A stretch of DNA of 64,000 bases. Source: Microbispora corallina (GTDB lineage: Bacteria > Actinomycetota > Actinomycetes > Streptosporangiales > Streptosporangiaceae). Location: positions 62,001 through 126,000 of the forward strand of contig NZ_BOOC01000032.1 in NCBI RefSeq assembly GCF_016863035.1. Direction: 5' to 3'. Shown in pieces: positions 49,452 through 58,800 of this stretch (within the stretch, counting starts at the first letter, position 1; every line of letters starts with the position of its first letter). The position numbers and the translations under genes are program-made. The notes under the pieces are model-generated. The model was not told the DNA's origin. It searched no databases and saw nothing but the letters and a program-made list of their open reading frames with translations.

Positions 49452-52319
49452 TCAGCCGGCGGGGCCGTCCTTGAAGAGCTCGCGCAGCTGCCGCCGGGAG
49501 GTGAGCCGCAGCTTCCGGAAGATCTTGGTGAGGTGGTACTCGACGGTCGAGGTGCTGACGTACAGCCGCCGGGCGATCTCCGCGTTCGTCGCGCCCTCTG
49601 CGGCAAGAGTGGCGATCTTGGTTTCCTGCGGGGTGAGCACGGGGCCGACCGGCGCGGCGGGGGGCGCGACCCGCTCGCCGGTCGCGGCGAGCTCTCCCCG
49701 GACGCGCTCGGTGAAGATCCCGGCGCCCATCGCGGCGAACATCTCGTGCGCGGTACGCAGCTGCGCCCCGGCCTCGCCGCGCCGCCGGTGCCGCCTGAGC
49801 CATTCTCCGTACAGCAGGTGGGTGCGGGCCAGGTCGGTGCGCATCCGGGTACGCCCAAGCTGCTCCAGCGCCTGCTGGTAAAGCGGCTCCGCGGCTCCGC
49901 CGGTCTGCTCGGCGAGCAGCGCTTGGCTGCGCGCGAGCAGACCCAGCCCCCAGGGCATGCCGCTGACCGGCGCCCGCTCCTCCAGCCGCGCCAGCGCCTG
50001 CCGTGCCGTGTCGGGGTCGCCTGCCCGCACCGCCGCCTCGACCAGGTCGGGCAGCACCCGGTTGCCGGTGCCCGGCGGGTCGCGGTCGAACAGCGGGCGA
50101 GCCCGGTCGAGCGCCTCGCGGTAGTTGCCGAGGCTCACCTCCAGCACCGTCATGGCCAAGGCCGCCTGGTTGACCAGGGCCGGGACGTTCTGGGCCGCGA
50201 CGACGGCGATCCGGTCGGCGGCCGCGCGGGCCTCCTGCTCCCGGCCCTGCCAGACCAACTGCTCGATCTGCCACTGCGGGCCGCCCCGCGGCATCACTCC
50301 GCTCATCGCGTACAGGTCGAAGTTCTCGGCGTAGTGCCCGTCGGCGACGGCGATCCGGCCGGCACGCAGCTCGCTGCCGGCGAGCAGGGTGAGCGTCACC
50401 CGGAGCGCGTGCAGCGCCCCGCTCTCGCGGCCGGACGCCGCCAGCCGGCGCAGCAACGCGGACCGTCCCTGCTCGTCCCAGAGCTCGTCGGCGGCGAGCC
50501 CGCCGAGCAGCGCGAGCGGCATGCCCTCCTCGCTGAGCCGTTCCGCCGTGCAGAGCTCGGCGACCGCGGCCCGCATCAGCGGCACCGCGGCCCCGTACCC
50601 GGCCGTGACCCGGGTGGCGAACGCCCGGGCCAGCAGGTCGGCCGCCGTCCCCGCCGGGTCGGCCGGTACGGCGAGCACGGCACGGGCCACCTCGAGCGGC
50701 GTGGTGCCGACCGTGTGCTCCAGCGCGACCATGGCGGTCTCCATCGCCTCCCGGAGCATCACCCGGGTCAGCCGCTCGTCCCGGCCGCCGAGCGCGGCGG
50801 CGGCGTCCATCAGGATCGCCGGCGTGTCCGCCACCCGGTCGTCGAAGTTGGCGACGGCGGCGCGCAGCCGCTCCCCCATCGCCCGGGCGACCGGGGTGTG
50901 CAGCATCGGCCGCGCCTGGTCGAGCAGCCGGCGGACCGCGGCGATGTCCCCGGCGACCAGGAACGCCCCGGCCGCGGCGAGCAGCCGGCCGCCGCGCGCC
51001 GACGCGTCCGGGCTGAGCTCGGCGGCGCGGGCCAGGAAGGCGGCCTGGGCTGTGTAGCCGCCGCGTGCTCCGGCCCGCTCGGCGGAGGCCTCCAGGTCCC
51101 GGGCGACGCCCTCGTCAGTGCCCGACGTGGCGGCGGCGAGGTGCCAGGCCCGGGTGTCGGGGTCGAGCACGGGGTCGCTGGAGTCCGCCAGCGCGCGGTG
51201 CGCGCGGCGGCGATCGGCCGGCGTGGACGCGTTGTAGACCGCGGCCCGGATGAGCGGGTGCCGGAAGGTGACGCTGCCGCCGGCCAGGTCGCCGAGCAGC
51301 AGGACGCCCTCGGCGAGCGCCGGGTCGGCGTCCACCGGGGACATGCCCAGCAGCGCCGCGGCCCGCCAGAGCAGCGCCTGGTCGTGCGCGGGCGCGATCG
51401 AGGCGACGAGCAGCAGCTCCCTGGTGGCCGGGGGCAACGCCCGTACCTGGCCCAGGAAGTACGTCTCCAGATGCGTGCCCAGCGGGAGCCGTACCGGCAG
51501 CTCGATGTGGCCCGCGAGCTGCTCCGGCGAGAGGGCGGTGGCGAGGGTGATGAGCGCGAGCGGGTTACCGCCGGTCTGCTCCACCACCCGCTCGGCCACC
51601 GTGTCGTCGAGCGGCCCGGCGACGCGCTCGGCGAGCAGCCGGCGGGCGGCCGCGTCACCCAGCCCGCGGACGGGGCGCACCGGCAGGCCCTCGAAGAGCG
51701 CGGTCCGGGATTCGCGCAGCGCGACGAGCACCCCGACCCGCTCCGCGTGCAGCCGCCGGCCGACGAACGCGAGCGCCTGGGCGGAGTCGCGGTCCAGCCA
51801 GTGCGCGTCGTCGACGAGGCAGAGCAGTGGCCGGTCGGACGCGATCTCGGCGAGCAGGCTGAGGGTGGCGAGGCCGATCAGGAACAGGTCCGGCGGGGGG
51901 CCGTGCATCAGCCCGAACGCCCGCCGCAGGGCGTCGCCCTGGGGGCCGGGGATCCGTTCGAGCCGATCGAGGAACGGCGCGAGAAGGTGGTGCAGTGCGG
52001 CGAAGCCGAGCGGAAGCTCGGACTCGACGCCGGAGATGGTGAGCACCCGCACCTCCGCGGCCGAGGCCGCCGCGGCCGCCTCCTGCAGCAGCCGGGTCTT
52101 ACCGACGCCCGGCTCGCCGACGAGGACGAGTGAGTCGCTGAGCCCCGCGCCGAGCCGCCGGATCACCTCGTCGATCGCGTGTCGTTCCGCGTCCCGGCCG
52201 TGCAGCGACGCGGGCGCCGGCCAGGGTTCCTGAGCGGTGACGTCGTCGGACAGGATTCCCCCTCGACTATGCGGTGCGCACGTGCCGGGGCCGGACTCGG
52301 TTCGACCGGGAGGCGGCAC
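49452..52319 (-). CDS. Large ATPase LuxR-type (LAL) regulator 1
   Basis: A 955-residue regulator. AAA-type ATPase near the N-terminus: Walker A GEPGVGKT at 68-75 and Walker B LLCLVDDAHWLD. A long TPR-like helical middle follows, then a C-terminal LuxR HTH (LTPQETKIATLAAEGATNAE, then IARRLYVSTSTVEYHLTKIF). LALs often control secondary metabolism or sugar use. The GTG at 52319 is the longest reasonable start, but lacks a clear ribosome site. Its 5' end lies 17 bp from the divergent LAL 2 start, so the promoters must overlap. Confidence 0.85.
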   Translation of the reverse strand: MPPPGRTESGPGTCAPHSRGGILSDDVTAQEPWPAPASLHGRDAERHAIDEVIRRLGAGLSDSLVLVGEPGVGKTRLLQEAAAAASAAEVRVLTISGVESELPLGFAALHHLLAPFLDRLERIPGPQGDALRRAFGLMHGPPPDLFLIGLATLSLLAEIASDRPLLCLVDDAHWLDRDSAQALAFVGRRLHAERVGVLVALRESRTALFEGLPVRPVRGLGDAAARRLLAERVAGPLDDTVAERVVEQTGGNPLALITLATALSPEQLAGHIELPVRLPLGTHLETYFLGQVRALPPATRELLLVASIAPAHDQALLWRAAALLGMSPVDADPALAEGVLLLGDLAGGSVTFRHPLIRAAVYNASTPADRRRAHRALADSSDPVLDPDTRAWHLAAATSGTDEGVARDLEASAERAGARGGYTAQAAFLARAAELSPDASARGGRLLAAAGAFLVAGDIAAVRRLLDQARPMLHTPVARAMGERLRAAVANFDDRVADTPAILMDAAAALGGRDERLTRVMLREAMETAMVALEHTVGTTPLEVARAVLAVPADPAGTAADLLARAFATRVTAGYGAAVPLMRAAVAELCTAERLSEEGMPLALLGGLAADELWDEQGRSALLRRLAASGRESGALHALRVTLTLLAGSELRAGRIAVADGHYAENFDLYAMSGVMPRGGPQWQIEQLVWQGREQEARAAADRIAVVAAQNVPALVNQAALAMTVLEVSLGNYREALDRARPLFDRDPPGTGNRVLPDLVEAAVRAGDPDTARQALARLEERAPVSGMPWGLGLLARSQALLAEQTGGAAEPLYQQALEQLGRTRMRTDLARTHLLYGEWLRRHRRRGEAGAQLRTAHEMFAAMGAGIFTERVRGELAATGERVAPPAAPVGPVLTPQETKIATLAAEGATNAEIARRLYVSTSTVEYHLTKIFRKLRLTSRRQLRELFKDGPAG

Positions 52320-52336
52320 CAGGAGACTATGTCACC

Positions 52337-55099
52337 ATGTCCAGCGAATCCGCTAAATCAGGGCTTTTCGGGCGAGAGTCGGAGATCGCCCGGCTCTCCG
52401 GCCTCGTCCGCGGACTTCGCGACGGAGGCAGCTCACTGGTCGTCCGCGGCGAGCCCGGGATCGGCAAGTCCGCACTGCTCACTGCTGCTGCGGACGCGGG
52501 CCGGGACGCCGGGCTGCGGGTGCTGTCCACGGCCGGCACGCAGGCCGAGTTCCATCTCCCGTACGCGGGGCTGCACCGCCTGCTGCATCCCGCCCGGCTG
52601 GACGACGAGGCGCTGCCCGATCCGCAGCGGCGCGCGCTGGCGGCCGCGCTCGGGCTCATCGACGCCGCCGTCCCCGATCTGTACCTGGTCGCGCTCGCCA
52701 CGCTCAACCTGCTGGTGGAGGCGGCGAGCCGGACTCCGCTGCTGGTGCTCGCCGACGACGGCCAGTGGCTCGACCCGCCCACCGCAGGGGTGCTGTCCTT
52801 CGTCGCCCGGCGGCTGGAGGCCGAGCCGGTGGCGCTGGTCGCCACGCTGCGCGACGGCGTGCCCTGCGCGCTGGGCGAGGCCGGGCTGCCCGAGCTCGTC
52901 CTGCGGCCGCTGCCGGACGCGGCCGCGGCGCGCCTGCTCGACGCGCGCGCCCCGGGGATGGATCCGCGGACCCGGCGGCGGCTGCTCGACGAGGGCGCCG
53001 GCAACCCGCTCGCGCTGGTGGAACTGACCGGCGAGTGGCGCGACCAGGGGGCCGGCCTGCTCTCCTCGCCGTGGCTGCCGCTGACGGAGCGGCTGGAGCG
53101 CGCCTTCGGCGCCCGGCTGGGCGACCTTCCCCCCGCCACGCGAGCGCTGCTGCTCGTCACGGCCCTCGACGACGGCACCACGCTGGAGGAGGCGATCGCG
53201 GCCGCGGCCGTCCTCACCGCCGGCCCTGTCGCACACGACGACCTGGCGCCGGGGATTCGCGCCGGGCTGATCGAGCCGGACGCCGCCCAGATCCGGTTCC
53301 GTCACCCGCTCATGCGCTCGGCGATCTACCAGGCCGCGACGCTGCCGCAGCGCCGCGCGGGCCACGCCGCGCTCGCCGAGGCGCTCGCCCGGCAGAGTGG
53401 CGAACGCGCCTCCGACCGCCGGATCTGGCACCGCGCGTCCGCCGCGGCCCGGCCCGACGAGGAGATCGCGACAGAGCTGGACAGCATGGCCGCCCGCGTC
53501 GCGCAGCGCGGCGCCCCGACCGAGGCGGTGACCGCGCTGGAGCAGGCGGCCAAGCTCACCGAGGACGCGCGCCTGCGGGCCGACCGGCTGCTCCGGGCGG
53601 CGGACCAGGCCGTCGAGCTGGGTGGCCGTGACGTCGTCGTGCGGCTGCTGCGCCAGACCGAGCTGCTGCCGCTCACCTCCCGGCAGCAGGCCCAGCTGCG
53701 GTGGATCCGGGGCACTCTCAACGACGGTTCCGACGGCCGGGCGACCGGCCCGCAGGTGCTTGCCGCCCTCGCCGAGTCGGTCGCCGCCGACGGCCGGCCC
53801 GAGGAGGCGCTGCGCATCCTGTGGAGCGCCGCCCTCCAGTGCTTCTGGATCGAGCCGGGCGCCGAGGCGCGCCGCCGGATCGTCGCGGCCGCCGAAAGCC
53901 TGCCGGTGCCGGCCGCGAACCCGCTGCTGCTGGCGATCCTCGCGTACGCCGCGCCGCTCGACCGCGGCGCCGTAGTCATCGACGGCCTGCGGGAGCTGGC
54001 CGAGCAGCCCGTCATCGACCCACAGGCGGCCCGGCTCCTGGGCTCCGCGGCGGTGCTCGTCGGGGCGTTCGAGCAGGTGGAGAGCTTCTCCGCGGCGGCG
54101 CTGCCCGGGCTGCGCGCCCAGGGACGGCTTTACCTGCTCACCCGTACCCTCGCCCAGCAGGCGTGGAGCGCGGTGCACCGGACCAACCTGAACGTGGCGA
54201 TCCCGGCCGCCGAGGAGGCGGCCCGGCTCGCCCTCGAGACGGACCAGCCGCAGATGTACGGCACCGCCGTGTCCACCCAGGCGATGCTCGCGGCGCTGCG
54301 CGGCGAACCGGACCGCGCTCGGGAGCTCGCGGCGCGTGCCGAGGCGATGAGCGTCGCCGCCGGCGTGCGGCCGGTGCTGGCCACCGTGCAGATGGCCCGC
54401 GGCCTGGCAGCCCTCGGCGAAGGCCGGCACGAGGAGGCATACGAGCACCTGCGCCGTCTGCACGACCCCGCCGATCCGTCGTACCAGCTCGCGCTGCGCT
54501 GCTACGTGGCGGCCGCGTACGCCGACGCCGCCGCCGGAAGCGGCAACGCCGGCGCGGCGCGGGGGGTGCTGCGCGAGCTGGAGGAGGTGGCGCGGACGAC
54601 GCCCGCGCCCGCGCTGCACGTGGGCCTGCCGCTGGCCCGGGCGCTGCTCGCCGACCCGGCGGACGCACAGGCCCGGTTCGCCGACGCGCTCGCCGCCGAC
54701 CACGCCCTCTGGCCGTTCGCCCGGGCGTACGTGCAGGTGGCCTACGGCGAGTGGCTGCTGGACCAGGGCGATCCCAGCTCGGCCCGGCCGCTGCTGCGCA
54801 CCGCCCGCGACACGTTCGACGCTCTGGGCGTCGTGCCGTGGAGCGACCGGGCCCGGCGCGGGCTGCGCGCCTGCGGGGAGGCCAGTGCCGACCGCGTCCT
54901 GACGGCCCGCGACAAGCTCACCCCGGTGGAACTGCAGATCGCCCGCCTCGCCGCCGAGGGCCTGTCCGACGAGGAGATCGGCGAGCAGGTCTACCTGTCC
55001 CGCCGGACGGTCGGCGCACACCTGGCGCAGCTGCTGCCCAAGCTCGGCATCGACGCCCGGGCGGACCTGCCCGCCCTCCGCCGGGACCGGGCGGATTGA
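52337..55099 (+). CDS. Large ATPase LuxR-type (LAL) regulator 2
   Basis: A 920-residue regulator of the same architecture as its divergent neighbour: LFGRESEIARLSGLVRGL, Walker A GEPGIGKS at 38-45, Walker B LLVLADDGQWLD, a long helical middle and a C-terminal LuxR HTH (LTPVELQIARLAAEGLSDEE, then IGEQVYLSRRTVGAHLAQLLPKL). ATG 52337 with AGGAG about 12 bp upstream; a longer frame to 52274 overlaps the other LAL gene and is unlikely. It ends 135 bp before the convergent GH44 gene. Confidence 0.86.
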   Translation: MSSESAKSGLFGRESEIARLSGLVRGLRDGGSSLVVRGEPGIGKSALLTAAADAGRDAGLRVLSTAGTQAEFHLPYAGLHRLLHPARLDDEALPDPQRRALAAALGLIDAAVPDLYLVALATLNLLVEAASRTPLLVLADDGQWLDPPTAGVLSFVARRLEAEPVALVATLRDGVPCALGEAGLPELVLRPLPDAAAARLLDARAPGMDPRTRRRLLDEGAGNPLALVELTGEWRDQGAGLLSSPWLPLTERLERAFGARLGDLPPATRALLLVTALDDGTTLEEAIAAAAVLTAGPVAHDDLAPGIRAGLIEPDAAQIRFRHPLMRSAIYQAATLPQRRAGHAALAEALARQSGERASDRRIWHRASAAARPDEEIATELDSMAARVAQRGAPTEAVTALEQAAKLTEDARLRADRLLRAADQAVELGGRDVVVRLLRQTELLPLTSRQQAQLRWIRGTLNDGSDGRATGPQVLAALAESVAADGRPEEALRILWSAALQCFWIEPGAEARRRIVAAAESLPVPAANPLLLAILAYAAPLDRGAVVIDGLRELAEQPVIDPQAARLLGSAAVLVGAFEQVESFSAAALPGLRAQGRLYLLTRTLAQQAWSAVHRTNLNVAIPAAEEAARLALETDQPQMYGTAVSTQAMLAALRGEPDRARELAARAEAMSVAAGVRPVLATVQMARGLAALGEGRHEEAYEHLRRLHDPADPSYQLALRCYVAAAYADAAAGSGNAGAARGVLRELEEVARTTPAPALHVGLPLARALLADPADAQARFADALAADHALWPFARAYVQVAYGEWLLDQGDPSSARPLLRTARDTFDALGVVPWSDRARRGLRACGEASADRVLTARDKLTPVELQIARLAAEGLSDEEIGEQVYLSRRTVGAHLAQLLPKLGIDARADLPALRRDRAD

Positions 55100-55234
55100 C
55101 CCGCGCCGGCGGCAAGGGGTGGGCGGCCCGCCTAATCGGACATGGCAAGCCCGCTCCCGACACGAAGAAAGCAGGGTTTCCACGTCTAGGCCGGGAGAGG
55201 TCGGCCTACCAGGGCCGCTCCCTCCCGGGAAGCA

Positions 55235-56893
55235 TCAACGCCGATGCCCTGGCACGACCAGCAGGGTGATCGAATTCGCCGGGTACGTCGCAGTGACCCG
55301 GCCCTGGTGCACCATGAGATCGTCACCGCGCACGATCGAGTTGAGATCGGCCGGGCTGTAGGTGAACCGCTGCGCCCTGGCGTTGCCGTGCAGTCCGGCG
55401 ATCGACAACGGTGAGGTCAGATCACCGCCGGTCTTGTTGATGACCATCAGGGTCAGCGCCTTGTCGCGCGAGCGCTGCGCCCCGTACACCGCCAGCTGTC
55501 CTTGATCGCTGCTGGCCGCCGACACGCTCACGTCGCCGAACCGGCTCCCCGCGCCGTCGTAGTTGCGATACATCCGGAACGCGTAGGCGCCGGGCTGCGT
55601 CGGCTGAGGTTCGCCCCAGATGGTCGCGAGGTCGAGACCCTCACGCCCGAAGATGCCGAGAACGTCGGCCTGCGCCAGGGCGCCGTTGATGTCGTCCAGC
55701 GCGCCCCAGTTGTACTCGGTGATCGCGGTCTTCGTGCCGGGGTAGTACTGCGCGACCCACTCCTTCATCTTGCGGATGAACTGCAGGGGCGGCGCGTTCA
55801 CGCCTGTGGGGCCGATCCAGGACTCCTCGACGTACGTCGGGTCCCACAGCGAACGCGTGGACCGCAGCCGCCACGCGTTGGACTCGGGGTCCTTCCCGCC
55901 GTTGATCTGCGGGTAGTAGTGCTGGTCGAAGTAGTTCAGCATGCGCTTGCCGCCGTGGGCGTCGCTGTAGTCCTTCATGTTCTTCAGGAACCACTGCGAC
56001 AGGTTGAGCCCGCCGTGCGCGGCCGCGTCGGCGCCCGGCGCACATCCGTCCACCCCGGACGCGACCCACTCGCAGTATCCCCAGCCGGACGGGCCGAGCA
56101 CCGCGGCGCTCGGGTCGGCGGCCTTGATGGCCGCGGCGGTCGCGGTGCTCTTGCTGCCCAGCTCGTCGTACGAGACCGCCTCGGGGTGCACGTCGCGGTG
56201 CGTGGAGTTCCACAACACCGGCTCGTTGTCGAGCTCGTAGATCGACACGCCGCCGCGCGCCGCCGTACCGAACTGGCTCACGAGATGCGACACCATCTCG
56301 CCGTCGAACGAGGCGTCCACCGGGATCGAGGTGTCCTCAGGCACCGCCCCGGTGAGGTTCGCGTTGTTGAGCCTGCCGTTGCCGCAGGCGGCGTCCCACT
56401 GGTCGAATCCGTCCTGAGCGGGGAACCGGCTGGCAGGAAATCCGCAGGCGAACGGGTGCTGGGCGGGCGAGTCCTTGGCTACCCACCCGCTCATCGGCAC
56501 GGTGACGACCTGTTTGCTGCCGCGGTCCTGGTTGGTCTTGACGAACGCCTCGACCGTGTTGTCGGGCCCGGCGACGATGTTCTCGAAGTACCAGTCGCTT
56601 CCCGTGTTGTAGGTGTGGTTCTTGAAGTTGTAACGCGTAGTCGCGTTGCCACCCCAGCGCGCCACCGGCAGGCCGATCTCGGCGGCGAACGCCGGGTCGG
56701 CGCCGTTCATGCCGTAGATGTCCGGACTGATCGGGTGCCGGGCGGCGGACAGGTCCACCGACAACGTAGGACCCGCTGCCGCCGCAGCCGGGTCCAGGGC
56801 CGCCTGGACGGTCAACGTCCCCGCCACGAAGGACACCGCTACCCCGAGCGTCGTGGCCGATCGCAGCTTCCGCCGCCGTTGAGCACCCATCAT
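55235..56893 (-). CDS. Secreted glycoside hydrolase family 44 (endoglucanase/xyloglucanase)
   Basis: A 552-residue secreted enzyme. The signal peptide ends near residue 40 (TTLGVAVSFVAGTLTVQAAL). The GH44 barrel begins LSVDLSAARHPISPDIYGMN and has RWGGNATTRYNF, the acid/base Glu224 in SIYELDNEPVLW and the nucleophile Glu393 in TAITEYNWGALDD, 169 residues apart, close to the 173 of characterised GH44 enzymes. A C-terminal beta-sandwich follows (LTLMVINKTGGDL). It cleaves beta-1,4-glucans such as xyloglucan or CMC. ATG 56893 has GGGAG upstream; ATG 56917 is an alternative. Confidence 0.9.
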   Translation of the reverse strand: MMGAQRRRKLRSATTLGVAVSFVAGTLTVQAALDPAAAAAGPTLSVDLSAARHPISPDIYGMNGADPAFAAEIGLPVARWGGNATTRYNFKNHTYNTGSDWYFENIVAGPDNTVEAFVKTNQDRGSKQVVTVPMSGWVAKDSPAQHPFACGFPASRFPAQDGFDQWDAACGNGRLNNANLTGAVPEDTSIPVDASFDGEMVSHLVSQFGTAARGGVSIYELDNEPVLWNSTHRDVHPEAVSYDELGSKSTATAAAIKAADPSAAVLGPSGWGYCEWVASGVDGCAPGADAAAHGGLNLSQWFLKNMKDYSDAHGGKRMLNYFDQHYYPQINGGKDPESNAWRLRSTRSLWDPTYVEESWIGPTGVNAPPLQFIRKMKEWVAQYYPGTKTAITEYNWGALDDINGALAQADVLGIFGREGLDLATIWGEPQPTQPGAYAFRMYRNYDGAGSRFGDVSVSAASSDQGQLAVYGAQRSRDKALTLMVINKTGGDLTSPLSIAGLHGNARAQRFTYSPADLNSIVRGDDLMVHQGRVTATYPANSITLLVVPGHRR

Positions 56894-57403
56894 CGACGCT
56901 CCCGTCAATCGATCCATCGGTCAACAATCGAGGAGCCTGACCGGGCACTTCACCGGGGTCAAGGCGCTGCAGTCGCGCGGAGGCGGGCGGCCAGGCGGAA
57001 CCGAAGAACCGTGGCCCCCCTGACTTGGTGCGTCTCCAGGTCAAGCCTTGGCCGCCCCCGTAACGACCTGGCCGCGGTTCAGGAGGACTGCCTGAAAGTT
57101 GCACGCAGCCCACGAGTTCGGCCTCTCGGCTAAACGGCGACCTGCAGATCGACTTCGTGGGCTCGGTTGACCTCTATGGTCGACAACCGCGATCACTGGA
57201 CAACGTCACCACCTGGTGGTGTGACCGAAAACGATCAGGGCTGATCGCTTGGTCGGACGAGGGCGTCCAGGCGTTGATCCACGCTCACCCCGACCTCTTC
57301 CGTCTGGTCACAGGGACGGAACAGTGATCGTTGAGGAGCCTCGTCAGGACACAGCGAACCCCGCCTCCCATATACGGCAGGCGGGATTTCCGCTGGTCAA
57401 CCC
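56894..57403. other. Intergenic region (510 bp) with a low-confidence gene fragment
   Basis: The plus frame 57121-57327 is open and reads LNGDLQIDFVGSVDLYGR, then LIAWSDEGVQALIHAHPDLF to a stop at 57325. It has no good start and looks like the C-terminus of an unknown gene with lower GC. The GH44 promoter must lie near 56900-57000. Confidence 0.35.
57360..57385 (-). terminator. Hairpin terminator after the acyl-CoA dehydrogenase gene
   Basis: CCCGCCT (57360-57366) pairs with AGGCGGG (57379-57385); minus-strand orientation, 19 bp past the stop. The stem is almost the same as that of the terminator at 24949-24978. Confidence 0.65.
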
Positions 57404-58567
57404 CTACTTCAGCAGTTGGCGGGCCATGACGACGCGCTGGATCTGGTTGGTGCCCTCGTAGATCTGGGTGATCTTGGCGTCGCGCATCATGCGCTCGACC
57501 GGGTAGTCACGGGTGTAGCCGTACCCGCCGAGGAGCTGGACGGCGTCGGTGGTGATCTCCATGGCGGCGTCGGAGGCGGCGCACTTGGCGGCGCTGGAGA
57601 AGAACGTGAGGTCCTTCACGCGGGTGCCGTGCATGGCCAGCTCCGACTTCGCGGCGGCGGCGTAGGTGAGCTGGCGGGCGGCCTCGAGCTTCATGGCCAT
57701 GTCGGCGATCATGAACTGGAGGCCCTGGAACTCGGCGATGGGCTTGCCGAACTGCTTGCGCTCCTTGACGTACCCGATCGCGTAGTCGAGGGCGCCCTGG
57801 GCGATGCCGAGCGCCTGGGCGGCGATCGTGACGCGGGTGTGGTCGAGGGTGGCCAGCGCCGTCTTGAAGCCGGTGCCCGGCTCGCCGATCATGCGGGAGG
57901 CGGGGATGCGGACGTTCTCCAGGATTACCTGGCGGGTCGGCGAGCCCTTGATGCCGAGCTTCTTCTCCTTGGCGCCGAAGGTGACGCCCTCGTCGTCCTT
58001 CTCCACGACGAACGCCGAGATGCCGCGGGCCCCGGCGGACGGGTCGGTCACGGCCATGACCGTGTAGTACTCCGACACGCCCGCGTTGGTGATCCACATC
58101 TTGGTGCCGTTGAGCACGTAGTGGTCGCCGTCCTGGACGGCCCGCGTCTTCATCGAGGCGGCGTCGGAGCCGGCCTCCGGCTCGCTCAGGGCGTAGGAGA
58201 ACATCGCCTCGCCGCGGGCGACGGGGGCCAGGTAGCGCCGCTTGAGCTCCTCCGACGCCGACAGCAGCAGCGGCACCGTGCCCAGCTTGTTCACGGCGGG
58301 GATGAGCGAGGACGAGGCGCAGACCCGCGCCACCTCCTCGATCACTATGACGGTGGCGAGCGCGTCGGCCCCGGCGCCGCCGTACTCCTCCGGGACGTGC
58401 ACGGCGTGCAGATCGGCCGCGACGAGGTCCTTGTAGACCTCCCACGGGAACTCCTCGTTCTCGTCGGCCGCGGCGGCACGGGGGGCGATCTTTTCGTCGG
58501 CGAGCGCCCGGACCGTCTCGCGGAGCAGTTCGTGCTCCTCTGTGGGCGCGTAGAGAGGGAAGCTCAT
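57404..58567 (-). CDS. Acyl-CoA dehydrogenase
   Basis: A 387-residue flavoenzyme of standard length. [19 protein letters not shown] is the acyl/FAD-binding signature, [17 protein letters not shown] the substrate side, [17 protein letters not shown] the C-terminal helical signature and [19 protein letters not shown] the end, where the Glu in YEGTN is the catalytic base. It oxidises acyl-CoA to enoyl-CoA, passing electrons to ETF. It sits in the purine/UDP-sugar neighbourhood usual in actinomycetes and diverges from the UDP-sugar dehydrogenase. Confidence 0.92.
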   Translation of the reverse strand: MSFPLYAPTEEHELLRETVRALADEKIAPRAAAADENEEFPWEVYKDLVAADLHAVHVPEEYGGAGADALATVIVIEEVARVCASSSLIPAVNKLGTVPLLLSASEELKRRYLAPVARGEAMFSYALSEPEAGSDAASMKTRAVQDGDHYVLNGTKMWITNAGVSEYYTVMAVTDPSAGARGISAFVVEKDDEGVTFGAKEKKLGIKGSPTRQVILENVRIPASRMIGEPGTGFKTALATLDHTRVTIAAQALGIAQGALDYAIGYVKERKQFGKPIAEFQGLQFMIADMAMKLEAARQLTYAAAAKSELAMHGTRVKDLTFFSSAAKCAASDAAMEITTDAVQLLGGYGYTRDYPVERMMRDAKITQIYEGTNQIQRVVMARQLLK

Positions 58568-58800
58568 AGCGCGATACTAGGACGTCCCACGACTTGGTTA
58601 CCAGTCAGTAGGGTAGCCGCCGCCCCATTCGCTCCCCTGACTGGCGATGTGACTTCGCAGAAGTGGCAGGGCGACCTCGACCAGCCGGAACGGCGGCCGT
58701 ACCGTTGGGCCGTGGCCGGTTTGCCCTGGTGGTTCACAGGGCAGTTGACTGGCCCGGTACCATGCCAGATCACAAAGAGTCGGTAAGAGGGGAGCATGCC

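Noticed and set aside
48894-52133. Plus-strand open frame of 1079 codons
   Set aside because: It is antisense to LAL 1 and the LuxR gene and has no family signature; high GC keeps such frames open.
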